64,000 nt of DNA from CAZQQU01 sp964595625 (GTDB lineage: Bacteria; Bacteroidota; Bacteroidia; Flavobacteriales; Flavobacteriaceae): positions 62,001-126,000 of the forward strand of contig CAZQQU010000006.1 in assembly GCA_964595625.1 (NCBI GenBank). The letters are read 5' to 3'. Below are positions 1 to 9,190 of the stretch, piece after piece. The first letter of the stretch is position 1. Each line of letters begins with the position of its first letter. A program made the position numbers and the translations under genes. The notes under the pieces were generated by a model, which was given only the letters and a program-made list of their open reading frames with translations, ran no database searches and was not told the DNA's origin.

Positions 1-1278
1 TTTGAGACCAAAATGAATCACCAACTTAAAAATGGTGATTTTGCAGTATTATACCGTACCAATGCTCAGTCGCGAGCTATTGAAGATGCTTTACGAAAAA
101 AAGATATTCCCTACCGCATATACGGGGGACTGAGTTTTTATCAACGTAAAGAAATCAAGGATGTATTAGCTTATCTACGAGTAATAGTCAATCCCAAAGA
201 CGAAGAGTCACTCAAGCGAATCATCAACTACCCGGCTCGAGGAATCGGAGATACGACCATCGATAGAGTCGTGGTGGCTGCCAATCAACACAATTTGTCT
301 ATTTTCGAGTTATTACAACAGCTAGGGCACATCGATATTCCACTTAATAGTGGTATCCGGGCTAAATTAGCCCAGTTTGTAACCCTGATAGAAAGTTTTC
401 AAGTGCTCAACCAAACTCACAATGTTTTTGAATTAGCCGATCATGTGGTTAAAAAAAGTGGGTTGCTTACTGAGTTGAGAAAAGAGGGTACTCCCGAGGC
501 GGTAACTCGTATTGAAAATATAGAAGAATTACTAAACGGGATGAAAGATTTTGTGGAAGGTCAACTGGAGATTGCCGATGCAACGGGTTCTTTAGCCGAA
601 TTTTTAGAAGATGTCGCATTGGCCACCGATTTGGATAACGATACCGGTTTGGATGATCGGGTGTCCCTGATGACCATTCACTTAGCCAAAGGATTAGAAT
701 TTCCCTATGTTTTTATTGTGGGCCTAGAAGAAGAACTCTTTCCCAATGCTATGAGTATGAATAGTCGCGAAGAATTGGAGGAAGAGCGACGGCTGTTTTA
801 TGTGGCTCTCACCCGAGCCGAAAAACAAGTCTATCTCAGTTATACCCAAACTCGCTACCGCTGGGGAAAACTAATCGATGCCGAACCCAGTCGTTTTATA
901 GATGAAATAGACGAACAATACCTAGAATATCTCACCCAGCCCGATGCCTACCGTTTTAAACCCTTAATTGACTCATCGCTGTTTGACCAGCCCATCAATA
1001 AACAAAATATCCGTTTTAATAAAGCCGTTTCCAAACCCGAAACACCCCAATTTACAACTCCTAAAAACCTAAAGCCCCTTAAAAAGAACTCTCAATCCCC
1101 AACCGATTCGATACCTACCGGGCTCCATGTAGGACAATTGGTAGAGCACCAGCGCTTTGGAAAAGGAAAAGTACTAGCTATTGAAGGTGCCGGAGCCGAT
1201 TTAAAAGCCGAAATCGCCTTTGAAAACGGTGACACAAAAAAATTACTTCTTCGTTTTGCCAAACTAACAATCCTGTAA
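1..1278 (+). CDS. UvrD/PcrA-type superfamily 1 DNA helicase, C-terminal part (5' end outside window)
   Basis: ATP-dependent 3'-5' DNA helicase of repair and replication. The reading frame is open from base 1 and the first ATG (13) lies inside the domain, so the gene is cut by the window edge and about 425 C-terminal residues remain. Visible parts are the 2A/2B region (RTNAQSRAIE, then the YPARGIGDTT stretch), motif V (TIHLAKGLEFPYVFIVG, near base 680) and motif VI (LFYVALTRAEKQ, near base 800). The last 50 residues (VGQLVEHQRFGKGKV..., from about base 1130) match the small Tudor-like tail that ends UvrD/PcrA proteins; in Bacillus PcrA this tail contacts RNA polymerase. RecB-type enzymes lack this tail, so UvrD/PcrA is preferred. 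The Walker A and B motifs should lie upstream and cannot be checked. Confidence 0.93.
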   Translation, partial: FETKMNHQLKNGDFAVLYRTNAQSRAIEDALRKKDIPYRIYGGLSFYQRKEIKDVLAYLRVIVNPKDEESLKRIINYPARGIGDTTIDRVVVAANQHNLSIFELLQQLGHIDIPLNSGIRAKLAQFVTLIESFQVLNQTHNVFELADHVVKKSGLLTELRKEGTPEAVTRIENIEELLNGMKDFVEGQLEIADATGSLAEFLEDVALATDLDNDTGLDDRVSLMTIHLAKGLEFPYVFIVGLEEELFPNAMSMNSREELEEERRLFYVALTRAEKQVYLSYTQTRYRWGKLIDAEPSRFIDEIDEQYLEYLTQPDAYRFKPLIDSSLFDQPINKQNIRFNKAVSKPETPQFTTPKNLKPLKKNSQSPTDSIPTGLHVGQLVEHQRFGKGKVLAIEGAGADLKAEIAFENGDTKKLLLRFAKLTIL

Positions 1279-1294
1279 TCATTGACCTTAATTA

Positions 1295-1403
1295 TTAGGG
1301 CGTTTCCCGTTTTCGGAAAAACCAAAAACGGGTCGGGCTTTTTGTTACAATCTTTTTATAAAACTCGTTTTATAAAAAGGATTTTCACTGCAATCCCTAA
1401 CGC
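1295..1403. repeat. Palindromic intergenic repeat (two hairpins, REP/MITE-like)
   Basis: The gene-free stretch 1279-1574 holds a compact structured element. It is bounded by TTAGGG (1295-1300) and CCCTAA (1395-1400). The first hairpin pairs CCCGTTTT (1306-1313) with AAAACGGG (1325-1332). The second pairs 12 bases, CTTTTTATAAAA (1352-1363) with TTTTATAAAAAG (1368-1379), around a CTCG loop. The phrases GTCGGGCTTTTTG, CAATC and AATCCCTAACGC resemble an intergenic repeat I recall from several flavobacterial genomes, where copies differ in the hairpin but keep these edges. I found no second copy in this window. A small open frame across it (1282-1464) is not considered a gene. The rest of the gap to 1574 is AT-rich leader of the next gene. 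Confidence 0.6.
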
Positions 1404-1574
1404 AATAAATCCTTACTTGGTGATTGATGATATTTTTTTGTTATTCATCCCATTTGGATTATGAAAATTAAAGGATTTTTAGAATGATATAATTTTATTA
1501 TATTTAGTGTTTCGATACAAGTAATGGCTTACATGAAGTGTAGTTGATTAATTATTTTAAATATTTATATAAAA

Positions 1575-4500
1575 ATGTATCATTTCAGTTTAAATGTCAA
1601 ATTTATATTTACTACACTTCTTATAATTATCATCAATAGCTTTTTTAACTCTGTTCAAGCGCAAAACCTTTTATCAAGTCGAAAGTCGAGTCATTATACC
1701 TATGTGTTTAAGATTTCAGATGAAGAAGCCAAAGATATTTATGCCTCCCAAAAAATTACACTTGATGCACCTTTTTTTCATACCCTAATAGATTCTTTTC
1801 CCACAGGAGAAACCCTTACTAAAAAATTGACTACCGGACATTATCTCAATACTTATAGTGATAAAAATCATCAAAAGGCAGAAATTACAACGGTTCAAAA
1901 CCTCCAAGTTTTTATTCTTAATAATTATAGAGATTTAGTTATTCAGTTGTATGATTTAGAGGGAAACATAATTAGTGATGCTGAGGTTAAAGTCAAAAAT
2001 AAAAAACTTCATTTTGACGAATCGATTCAGGCTTTTATTTTAAAAAAAACCAATAAAAAAGGTCTTTTAAGTATCCATTACCAATCTCATACAGGCTATT
2101 ATTACTTACAAAGACAATACAATAACTCGGCATTTCGTAGAAGTTCTAATTTTATAATGCACAAAACACCTCTCCAATATGCGTGGAAACCTGTAGAATT
2201 TGTTGTTCATTTACCCATTGATGGTGTGAAGTCTATTTCAGATGGCTGGTCACAAGGTACCATCCGGCAAACAGAATTATTTTTTGTCCGACAATACCAA
2301 CAGATAGTTTGTTTGTTTGACAAGAGTTATTGTAATCAAAAACCAAAATATTATGAGGGTTATTTGGTATTTAATAAACCCAAATTTAGACCTGGTGATA
2401 CTGTAAAGTTTAAGAGTTTTATTGTAAATAAAAATGGTAAACCTTATAAAAAACCTGTAGAGGTACGACTTGTGGGACCTAAAGTATCTACCTACTTAGC
2501 AACTATCAATCCTTATGACCCGGGAGGATATACCTATCAATTTCATTTGCACGACTCTCTTAACTTAAGGTTGGATTCAGAATACACCATTTCTCTAGAG
2601 GATGAAACTAATAATAACGTGATGAACAATTCATTTTATTATCAGGATTATGAGCTTGGCAAAAACAAATTACAACTTAGAGTTCCCCATAAAAATCATT
2701 ACCGAAATCAAAATTTAGAAGTTTTTATTGAAGCTACCGATGAAAACGAACTAACATTGCCCGATGCTCGCGTTCAAATTCTTGTACAAAGAAAAAAAGT
2801 CTTGGATTATTGGGAGGATTTTATTTTTATACCTGATACTTTGGACTATATCGAACGTAGATTAGAAACTACATCTGAAACTAAAATTGAAATTAACGAT
2901 TCACTTTTTCCGGCAGCTAATTTTGAATATGAAATTATTGTAAAATTGCTAACCTCAGATAATGAGCTGGTTACTCAAAAGGAATGGCTTACCTACTACT
3001 ATTTAAACGAATCTTTGGAGATGAGCTTAGAGCAAGATTCTATACAGGTGGTCTATAAAAAAAATGGTTTATCTACCTCTCGAGATACCGAAATATATGG
3101 AGTTGATAATTTTGGTAACGAAACTTGGATTACTCAAGGTGAAACCCCATTTACTTTTCCTCTTGACTCTTGGTATGCTTCTTATATTGCTGTTTCTGGT
3201 GACCAAAAGTTAACTTATACTTTATCCAATCAAGCTTCTCTACTACAAGTATTGGCAAATCGTACTAAGGATTCTATAAAGTTGGAAGTTTATAATCCCC
3301 GTAACTTATATTTTAATTATCATATCTATCTGAGAAATAAATTGTTATCATCCGGATATACCAATGATTTACAAATTTATGAATCGCTTGCATCGTTGGA
3401 AAATTATCAGCTTTCACTTCAATATATCTGGGGAGGAATGGTTAAAGATGAAAATATTTCGATTCCAGTTTATGAGAAAGCATTGACCATCTCAGTCAAT
3501 CAACCGGAATTGGTTTACCCCGGTCAAAAAACCAGTATCGAATTGTTTGTCACTGATTTTGATGGTAATCCCGTGGAAGGTGTAGATATTACTGCTTACG
3601 GTCTTACTAAAAAATTTACGTATCAGCCGCCCCAACTTCCATATTTGGGTAAAAGGAGACCCAATAGAAATTGGATCAATACTTTTTATCTACACTCTGA
3701 TAAATTAACAAAATCAAATGAAACCCCACTTGATTTTGAATTTTGGAAAAGTTTGGCCGGAATAGATTCCATAGAATTTTACAAATTCTTATACCCCAGA
3801 GAACACATATACAAAACAAGTTTTGCCACTAACGATTCAATAACTCAGTTTGCTCCCTTTGTATTTTCAAACGGTATACACATTCCCATCCATGTGATAT
3901 ATGTGGATAATAAGCCAGTTTTTTTTAGCTGGACTTCTAGCACGTATCCCTATTCTTTTCGTATTAGTCCTGGGTATCATCAAATAACACTCCGAACCAG
4001 TCAAAGAGAATACACGGTAGATAATTTGTATTTTCCTGAAAATCATAAACTTATTTTTAGTTTTGATGAAGGGCTAATTCAGGAAGGTGTGACTGTAGAA
4101 AAAGTTAAAAATAAATTATCCGAAAATGAAATTCAGTTGTTTTCAAGATACCTAATGCCCTATAGAAATAACTTATTAAATAATTATGTGTATCTAGAAA
4201 ATGAAAACAATATCCATCTGCTTTCACCCGTAGCTAAAAATAGTTATTTTCTTCTGGCAGGACCAGTAACTGGACAAATGACCCTTAATTACGTTCCTAG
4301 TGGTCTATCCCAAGAATTCGTTCTTCAGCCTTATTTTGAATACGAATTTCAAGGAAATATGTTTCTCCTAAGAAACTTTAACTATGCCAGCCTTTTTCCT
4401 AAATTTTTATACCAGTATTCAAATAGCTACAAACTGGATGATTTTGTATTAACACCTACAAGAATCACCAATTTCTACGAAAGTAGCATTTCTAGCAAGC

Positions 4501-7472
4501 GTAAAAAGAACAATTATTTTTATAACACATCCGCTACCACCGCAGGCTATGGACAATTAAAAATAGAAATTGAAAATCAAGATCAGATTCACCAAGCTCC
4601 TTTAAATATCATCCTTTTTGATTCCGATAACTCGCAATTGCGAGGTGTTTTTTCAGGTAATACTCGTGAATTTCACCAGTTACAGCCCGGAAATTATCAA
4701 TTGTTTTTAGTTTTTCCGGAAAAAAAATACCACAGTATAGATGCAATTAATATTCAAGCAAATGGAATTAGTTATTTGAGAATTACTTTGCCCGAAGAGC
4801 TGGCTACTGATAATGTCAGTATAAACTTGGATGAAATAATTCAGAAGTTGGTAGAGTTGGAACAGATTGATGAAAATCAAAGAGATCAAAGTCTAGAAAA
4901 AATTAATTCAGTAATAATACAACATTATTATGGCAACCATACATTTTTGATAGAAGGTTCTGTTGTGGATGATACGGGATTTCCTTTACCAGGAGCAAAT
5001 GTAATGATACAAGGTACCACAATAGGAACACAGACTGATTTTGATGGACTTTTTTCTATCTATATTAATCCGGGAGATAAACTTCTCATTAGTTACGTAG
5101 GTTTTGCCTCTCAGGAAGTAAACCCATTAACCGACTCTACCCATATAAACTTAACCGCAGATAATAGCTTGTCTCAAGTAGTTGTTACTTCTTATTACAA
5201 GAAAAGTAACAATAAAACGGTACCAAATACAGAATTAGAAACTATGTTACAAGGCCAAATAGCAGGGGTTCAGATCACCAAAGAAGCAAATATTGTAAAA
5301 ATTAGAGGCATGGGTTCTTTAACTAAGCAAGCTGCTCCTTTGTACCTTGTTAACGGTAATGTATTTACGGGAGATATAAATACTATTAAATCCGACCAAA
5401 TTCTCCATGTGGAGGTGTTAGATAGCATTACTGGTATGGCTCGATATGGTTCAAGAGCTGCCAATGGTGCGGTTCTTATAACAATCCGTGAAGAGGGAAT
5501 AAGTGATTTGCTTATGCAAAATCAATCCGCTGAATCAGAACTTTTTTATACTAGTGCGTTGGAGGGGAGTTCTTTGAGACAAAATTTCTCGGACTACGCT
5601 TTATGGCAACCCCAACTAAAAAGTGATAGCAGTGGTAAAGTTCAATTTGACGTGGTATTTCCTGATGATATAACCCAGTGGGAAATATTTTATTTAGCCA
5701 TGAATGGAAAAAAACAAACCGGCCAAATTAATAAATCCATAAAATCGTATAAACCGTTGATGAGTCAATTGGCACTGCCACGATTTTTAATTGCTAATGA
5801 CACTACATTTGCTATCGGTAAAACTCTCAATTATACCGATACTGAACAAGAAGTAACTATCACTTTTCAGGTTAATGACAGTCTTCGGTTTCAGAAAAAA
5901 GAACGAATTGAAACTGCGGTTATTGATACCCTGCTACTTACTGCTAGGGATACAATTTCGGTAACATATAGGTTGGAAAAAGAAGACGGTTATTTAGATG
6001 GAGAACTACGTGAAATACCCATATATCCTGCCGGCTTATTGAAAACGGAAGGCCAGTTTTTAGTTCTCGATCATAATCGAAAGATGGACTTGAGTTTTGT
6101 TCCTGAATACGGCCCGGTTACATTATATGCCCGGGCAGATGTATTAGAGGTTTTAGAAGAAGAAATAAACCATGTCATCAGCTATAGGTATTTGTGCAAC
6201 GAACAAGTGGCATCCAAGCTCAAAATGCTTTTGGCACAAAAAAAATTGGCAGAATATCAACAAATTCCATTTACTCAAGAAAAACTAATCCATCGGTACA
6301 TTACATTGTTAATTAAAAATCAAAAACCATCCGGTCTTTGGGGATGGTGGAAAAATTCACCCGATAGCTATTGGATAAGTTTCCATGTACTGGAAGCGTT
6401 GACAGAGGCAAGTAAACAAGGTTATAAAATTTCACTCGATACATCCAATACTGTTCGGGAACTGATATGGAGACTAGAGGCTTATAATGAATTTGGAGAG
6501 AGTTATAGAATTTTAAAAATCCTTAAACTTTTAGAAGAATCGGTTGATTATAATTCGTATATAAATAAATTGGAAAATCAAACCCATATCAATTTCCACC
6601 AACGACTCTTATTGACTGAATTACAACAAACTCATGGCCGAAAATACGAACTCGACTCTATTTTAAAACACAAGAAAACTACCCTTTTTGGAAATGTTTA
6701 TTATGACGCTGAGTATACGTTGACAAACACCTTAAATAACCCCATACAAAATACACTATTGGTTTATAAAATTCTTCAAAGAGACACGTTGAATCATCAA
6801 GAGGAACTTCTTAAAATCAGAAACTTTTTCCTTGAAAAACGACAGTCAGGCGCTTGGCAGAATACTTATGAATCTGCAAAAATTGTGGAAACTATCTTAG
6901 ACGAATTTTTACAAGCTGGAAAACCGCTACAACAACCTATTCTTTATGTTGAAGGAGCTATCAATCAGACAATAGAGCAATTTCCTTGGGAGTATACTTT
7001 GGTTTCTAATGCGAAGTTAAGTGTCTATAAAACAGGAGATTTTCCTGTATATTTAACCGGTTATCAGTCATTTTGGGAAAGTAATCCAGTCTTTAAATCG
7101 GACGATTTTACTATTTCTACTAGGTTTGAAAAGGAAGATGATTTCATTTTAACTAGTGGTTCAGAAGTTACACTGTTGGTGCAAGTAGATTTAAAAAAAG
7201 ATGCTGAATATATTATGATTAATGTTCCTATCCCGGGGGGATGCTCCTATGCAACATCACAACCGAAATATAAATTCGAAACGCATCGAGAAAATTTTAA
7301 AAATGAGGCCACTATTTTTTGTGATAAATTGCCCCGAGGAGTGCATTATTTTGAAGTGAAATTAATTCCTCGTTATACTGGTAAATACACCTTGAATCCT
7401 GCCAAAATTGAAATGATGTATTTCCCGACATTTAACGCAAACGAAGTGGTAAAAAAAGTGACTATTCAATAA
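1575..7472 (+). CDS. Very large exported alpha-2-macroglobulin-like protein with embedded carboxypeptidase-regulatory and TonB-plug-like domains
   Basis: 1965 residues. Residues 1-29 form a signal peptide (hydrophobic LLIIIINSFF, then VQAQ); there is no lipobox. An MG2-type macroglobulin domain lies near 260-300 (FRPGDTVKFKSF). From about 1123 a carboxypeptidase-D regulatory-like domain appears (GSVVDDTGFPLPGANV, DFDGLFSI, ISYVGF), followed at about 1213-1305 by a SusC/TonB plug-like segment (QGQIAGVQI, IRGMGS, YGSRAANGAVLITI). The core alpha-2-macroglobulin domain follows (ALWQPQL near 1343), then a helical thioester-type domain whose CNEQ at 1541-1544 fits the CxEQ thioester pattern. Bacterial alpha-2-macroglobulins trap proteases. 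No outer-membrane barrel follows the plug, so it is not a transporter. The domain order suggests a surface or periplasmic protein using receptor modules for partner contact (inference). It stands alone as a transcription unit. Confidence 0.85.
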   Translation: MYHFSLNVKFIFTTLLIIIINSFFNSVQAQNLLSSRKSSHYTYVFKISDEEAKDIYASQKITLDAPFFHTLIDSFPTGETLTKKLTTGHYLNTYSDKNHQKAEITTVQNLQVFILNNYRDLVIQLYDLEGNIISDAEVKVKNKKLHFDESIQAFILKKTNKKGLLSIHYQSHTGYYYLQRQYNNSAFRRSSNFIMHKTPLQYAWKPVEFVVHLPIDGVKSISDGWSQGTIRQTELFFVRQYQQIVCLFDKSYCNQKPKYYEGYLVFNKPKFRPGDTVKFKSFIVNKNGKPYKKPVEVRLVGPKVSTYLATINPYDPGGYTYQFHLHDSLNLRLDSEYTISLEDETNNNVMNNSFYYQDYELGKNKLQLRVPHKNHYRNQNLEVFIEATDENELTLPDARVQILVQRKKVLDYWEDFIFIPDTLDYIERRLETTSETKIEINDSLFPAANFEYEIIVKLLTSDNELVTQKEWLTYYYLNESLEMSLEQDSIQVVYKKNGLSTSRDTEIYGVDNFGNETWITQGETPFTFPLDSWYASYIAVSGDQKLTYTLSNQASLLQVLANRTKDSIKLEVYNPRNLYFNYHIYLRNKLLSSGYTNDLQIYESLASLENYQLSLQYIWGGMVKDENISIPVYEKALTISVNQPELVYPGQKTSIELFVTDFDGNPVEGVDITAYGLTKKFTYQPPQLPYLGKRRPNRNWINTFYLHSDKLTKSNETPLDFEFWKSLAGIDSIEFYKFLYPREHIYKTSFATNDSITQFAPFVFSNGIHIPIHVIYVDNKPVFFSWTSSTYPYSFRISPGYHQITLRTSQREYTVDNLYFPENHKLIFSFDEGLIQEGVTVEKVKNKLSENEIQLFSRYLMPYRNNLLNNYVYLENENNIHLLSPVAKNSYFLLAGPVTGQMTLNYVPSGLSQEFVLQPYFEYEFQGNMFLLRNFNYASLFPKFLYQYSNSYKLDDFVLTPTRITNFYESSISSKRKKNNYFYNTSATTAGYGQLKIEIENQDQIHQAPLNIILFDSDNSQLRGVFSGNTREFHQLQPGNYQLFLVFPEKKYHSIDAINIQANGISYLRITLPEELATDNVSINLDEIIQKLVELEQIDENQRDQSLEKINSVIIQHYYGNHTFLIEGSVVDDTGFPLPGANVMIQGTTIGTQTDFDGLFSIYINPGDKLLISYVGFASQEVNPLTDSTHINLTADNSLSQVVVTSYYKKSNNKTVPNTELETMLQGQIAGVQITKEANIVKIRGMGSLTKQAAPLYLVNGNVFTGDINTIKSDQILHVEVLDSITGMARYGSRAANGAVLITIREEGISDLLMQNQSAESELFYTSALEGSSLRQNFSDYALWQPQLKSDSSGKVQFDVVFPDDITQWEIFYLAMNGKKQTGQINKSIKSYKPLMSQLALPRFLIANDTTFAIGKTLNYTDTEQEVTITFQVNDSLRFQKKERIETAVIDTLLLTARDTISVTYRLEKEDGYLDGELREIPIYPAGLLKTEGQFLVLDHNRKMDLSFVPEYGPVTLYARADVLEVLEEEINHVISYRYLCNEQVASKLKMLLAQKKLAEYQQIPFTQEKLIHRYITLLIKNQKPSGLWGWWKNSPDSYWISFHVLEALTEASKQGYKISLDTSNTVRELIWRLEAYNEFGESYRILKILKLLEESVDYNSYINKLENQTHINFHQRLLLTELQQTHGRKYELDSILKHKKTTLFGNVYYDAEYTLTNTLNNPIQNTLLVYKILQRDTLNHQEELLKIRNFFLEKRQSGAWQNTYESAKIVETILDEFLQAGKPLQQPILYVEGAINQTIEQFPWEYTLVSNAKLSVYKTGDFPVYLTGYQSFWESNPVFKSDDFTISTRFEKEDDFILTSGSEVTLLVQVDLKKDAEYIMINVPIPGGCSYATSQPKYKFETHRENFKNEATIFCDKLPRGVHYFEVKLIPRYTGKYTLNPAKIEMMYFPTFNANEVVKKVTIQ

Positions 7473-7530
7473 TTTTTAAACTATCCTTTCTCCTGAAATT
7501 TAAGTGTTCCCACAATTCTTGATGATCAGG

Positions 7531-8406
7531 TTATTTGGGTAAATACGCATCAATATAACTGCTTATTATTTGAGTCATATCCGCAAGATCCTCCGGACTC
7601 CAATCATCGGCATGACCACCCACATAAATTTTTAAAGTGTTATAAATTCCGTATTCAGTAAGCTGGTCATGCAAACTTATTCCATTGCTTACCGGTACCA
7701 ACGGGTCGGTGGTACCATAAAAACTACAAGTGGGTGAGGAAAGGGGTGAAATTTGATAAACGGGACTCAGTGTTTGTGCTAAATTGGTTCCGGGCGGATA
7801 AGCGCTAAGGTCGGTAAGTATAGCTAAATACAAGTCAAAATTAGGTTGGTCGCTATAAAACGGGTCTGTAAAATCGGAGGGTCCCACCACATTGGCTACA
7901 AATTTAACCTGGTCTTGCGTATCATAAGCATAGTCGTACATCATCGCAATATGTGCTCCAGCACTGGCACCAATAAAACCAAATTGGGGTTTGATTTGAA
8001 GAGTTTCTTTTTCGGAAGTAAGTTTGTTGACAATGGATTGAATATCTAAAAATTGATTGGGGAAAGCTGGAATACTTTCAGTAGCAAGTACATAATTTAC
8101 ATTGACAACGGCATATCCGGGATGGAGGTTCTGCAAATGGTAGACTACCTGGGTCATGTCACTTTTATCGCCACCTGTCCATCCACCACCGTGAATTAAC
8201 ATAATCACTGGAGTGGAGGCGGAGGTTCTCCCAGCAGGTAAATACAAATCATATACTTGTTGGGGGTGACTGCCATACGAGACATTCAGCATTATTTCTT
8301 CTTCCAAATATACCTCTTCCTCCACGACTTCGTCGTCTTGGCTACAGCTAATAAAAAGAGGGAGGATAAGAATAAGATAGTATATCTTGAAAAATGATAA
8401 TTTCAT
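7531..8406 (-). CDS. Alpha/beta-hydrolase lipoprotein (esterase / BD-FAE-like)
   Basis: 291 residues. The N-terminus is a lipoprotein signal ending in FISC, with Cys21 as the acylation site, followed by an acidic linker. The hydrolase fold shows the oxyanion-hole motif HGGGW at 72-76, the nucleophile elbow GASAG with Ser148, an acid at Asp234 (YGTTDPLVP) and His265 (GGHADDW), so the triad is complete. HGGGW places it with the HSL/acetylesterase and BD-FAE type enzymes, which cleave short acyl or sugar acetyl esters; the substrate cannot be read from sequence. It is convergent with the preceding giant gene and divergent from the YciO-type gene. The surface location is inferred from the acidic residues straight after the Cys (CSQDDEVVEEE). 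Confidence 0.85.
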   Translation of the reverse strand: MKLSFFKIYYLILILPLFISCSQDDEVVEEEVYLEEEIMLNVSYGSHPQQVYDLYLPAGRTSASTPVIMLIHGGGWTGGDKSDMTQVVYHLQNLHPGYAVVNVNYVLATESIPAFPNQFLDIQSIVNKLTSEKETLQIKPQFGFIGASAGAHIAMMYDYAYDTQDQVKFVANVVGPSDFTDPFYSDQPNFDLYLAILTDLSAYPPGTNLAQTLSPVYQISPLSSPTCSFYGTTDPLVPVSNGISLHDQLTEYGIYNTLKIYVGGHADDWSPEDLADMTQIISSYIDAYLPK

Positions 8407-8465
8407 AAGTTATATTTTAGATTATAACGTGAAGTACGTATTTTTATGATTTAAAACCAAATACT

Positions 8466-9083
8466 ATGGCGAGATTGATTAAAATTTATGAGGAGAACCC
8501 CAATGAAAAACACATTCAAGAGGTGGTTAAGGTTCTACGCAATGGTGGACTTATTATTTATCCTACCGATACGGTTTATGGCTTAGGATGTGATATAAAC
8601 AATACCAAAGCTCTTGAACGAGTAGCTCAATTGCGAGGAGTTAAGTTAGAAAAGGCCAATTTTTCGTTTGTATGCGAAAGTTTGAGTAATCTCTCAGATT
8701 ATGTCAGACAGATTGATACTCCGGTATTTAAATTATTAAAACGCTCTTTACCGGGGCCTTATACCTTTATTTTGGAAGGAAATAACAATTTACCGGGTGT
8801 TTTTAAAAAGAAAAAAACGGTAGGTATACGGGTGCCTGATAATGCTATTACTCAGGCTCTAGTCCGAGCGTTAGGAAATCCTATCATTTCTACTTCTATT
8901 TATGATGAAGATGAAATTTTAGAATATACTACTGATCCGGAATTAATCTTCGAAAAATGGCAACATCAGGTAGATTTAGTCATTGATGGTGGTTATGGAG
9001 GAAATGTAGCTTCTACAGTAATCGATCTTACTTCCGGGGAACCGGTAGTAATACGGGAAGGAAAAGGAGATATAGATTTATAA
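8466..9083 (+). CDS. YrdC-domain protein of the Sua5/YciO family
   Basis: 205 residues covering a single YrdC domain: YPTDTVYGLGCDI at the start, then GPYTFIL, KTVGIRVP, and STSIYDEDE near the C-terminus. The family includes TsaC/Sua5, which makes threonylcarbamoyl-AMP for the t6A base of tRNA. However, the length, the C-terminus (VIDLTSGEPVVIREGKGDI) and the segment RGVKLEKANFSFVC resemble E. coli YciO, which differs from TsaC in the substrate-contact region. Automatic annotation would call this L-threonylcarbamoyladenylate synthase. tsaD, the next enzyme of the pathway, lies 3 kb away on the other strand, which is compatible but not proof. It is a single gene closed by a strong terminator. 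Confidence 0.85.
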   Translation: MARLIKIYEENPNEKHIQEVVKVLRNGGLIIYPTDTVYGLGCDINNTKALERVAQLRGVKLEKANFSFVCESLSNLSDYVRQIDTPVFKLLKRSLPGPYTFILEGNNNLPGVFKKKKTVGIRVPDNAITQALVRALGNPIISTSIYDEDEILEYTTDPELIFEKWQHQVDLVIDGGYGGNVASTVIDLTSGEPVVIREGKGDIDL

Positions 9084-9130
9084 ACTCAGAAAGCTATTAA
9101 TAGTTAAATTTACTTTTCTAGTGTACACAC

Positions 9131-9172
9131 AAAAAAACACCCCAATTCTGATCAGAATCGGGGTGTTTTTTT
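9131..9172. terminator. Bidirectional intrinsic terminator
   Basis: A near-perfect inverted repeat (CACCCCAATTCT / AGAATCGGGGTG, core 9138-9165) is flanked by an A-run on the left and a run of eight Ts on the right. It lies between the convergent YciO-type gene and the OmpA-like gene and can end transcripts from both sides. Confidence 0.9.
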
Positions 9173-9190
9173 TATAATCCAAGAGGATAA

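Noticed and set aside
1282..1464. 60-residue open frame in the palindromic repeat
   Set aside because: It reads through two perfect hairpins, so the structure explains the open frame.
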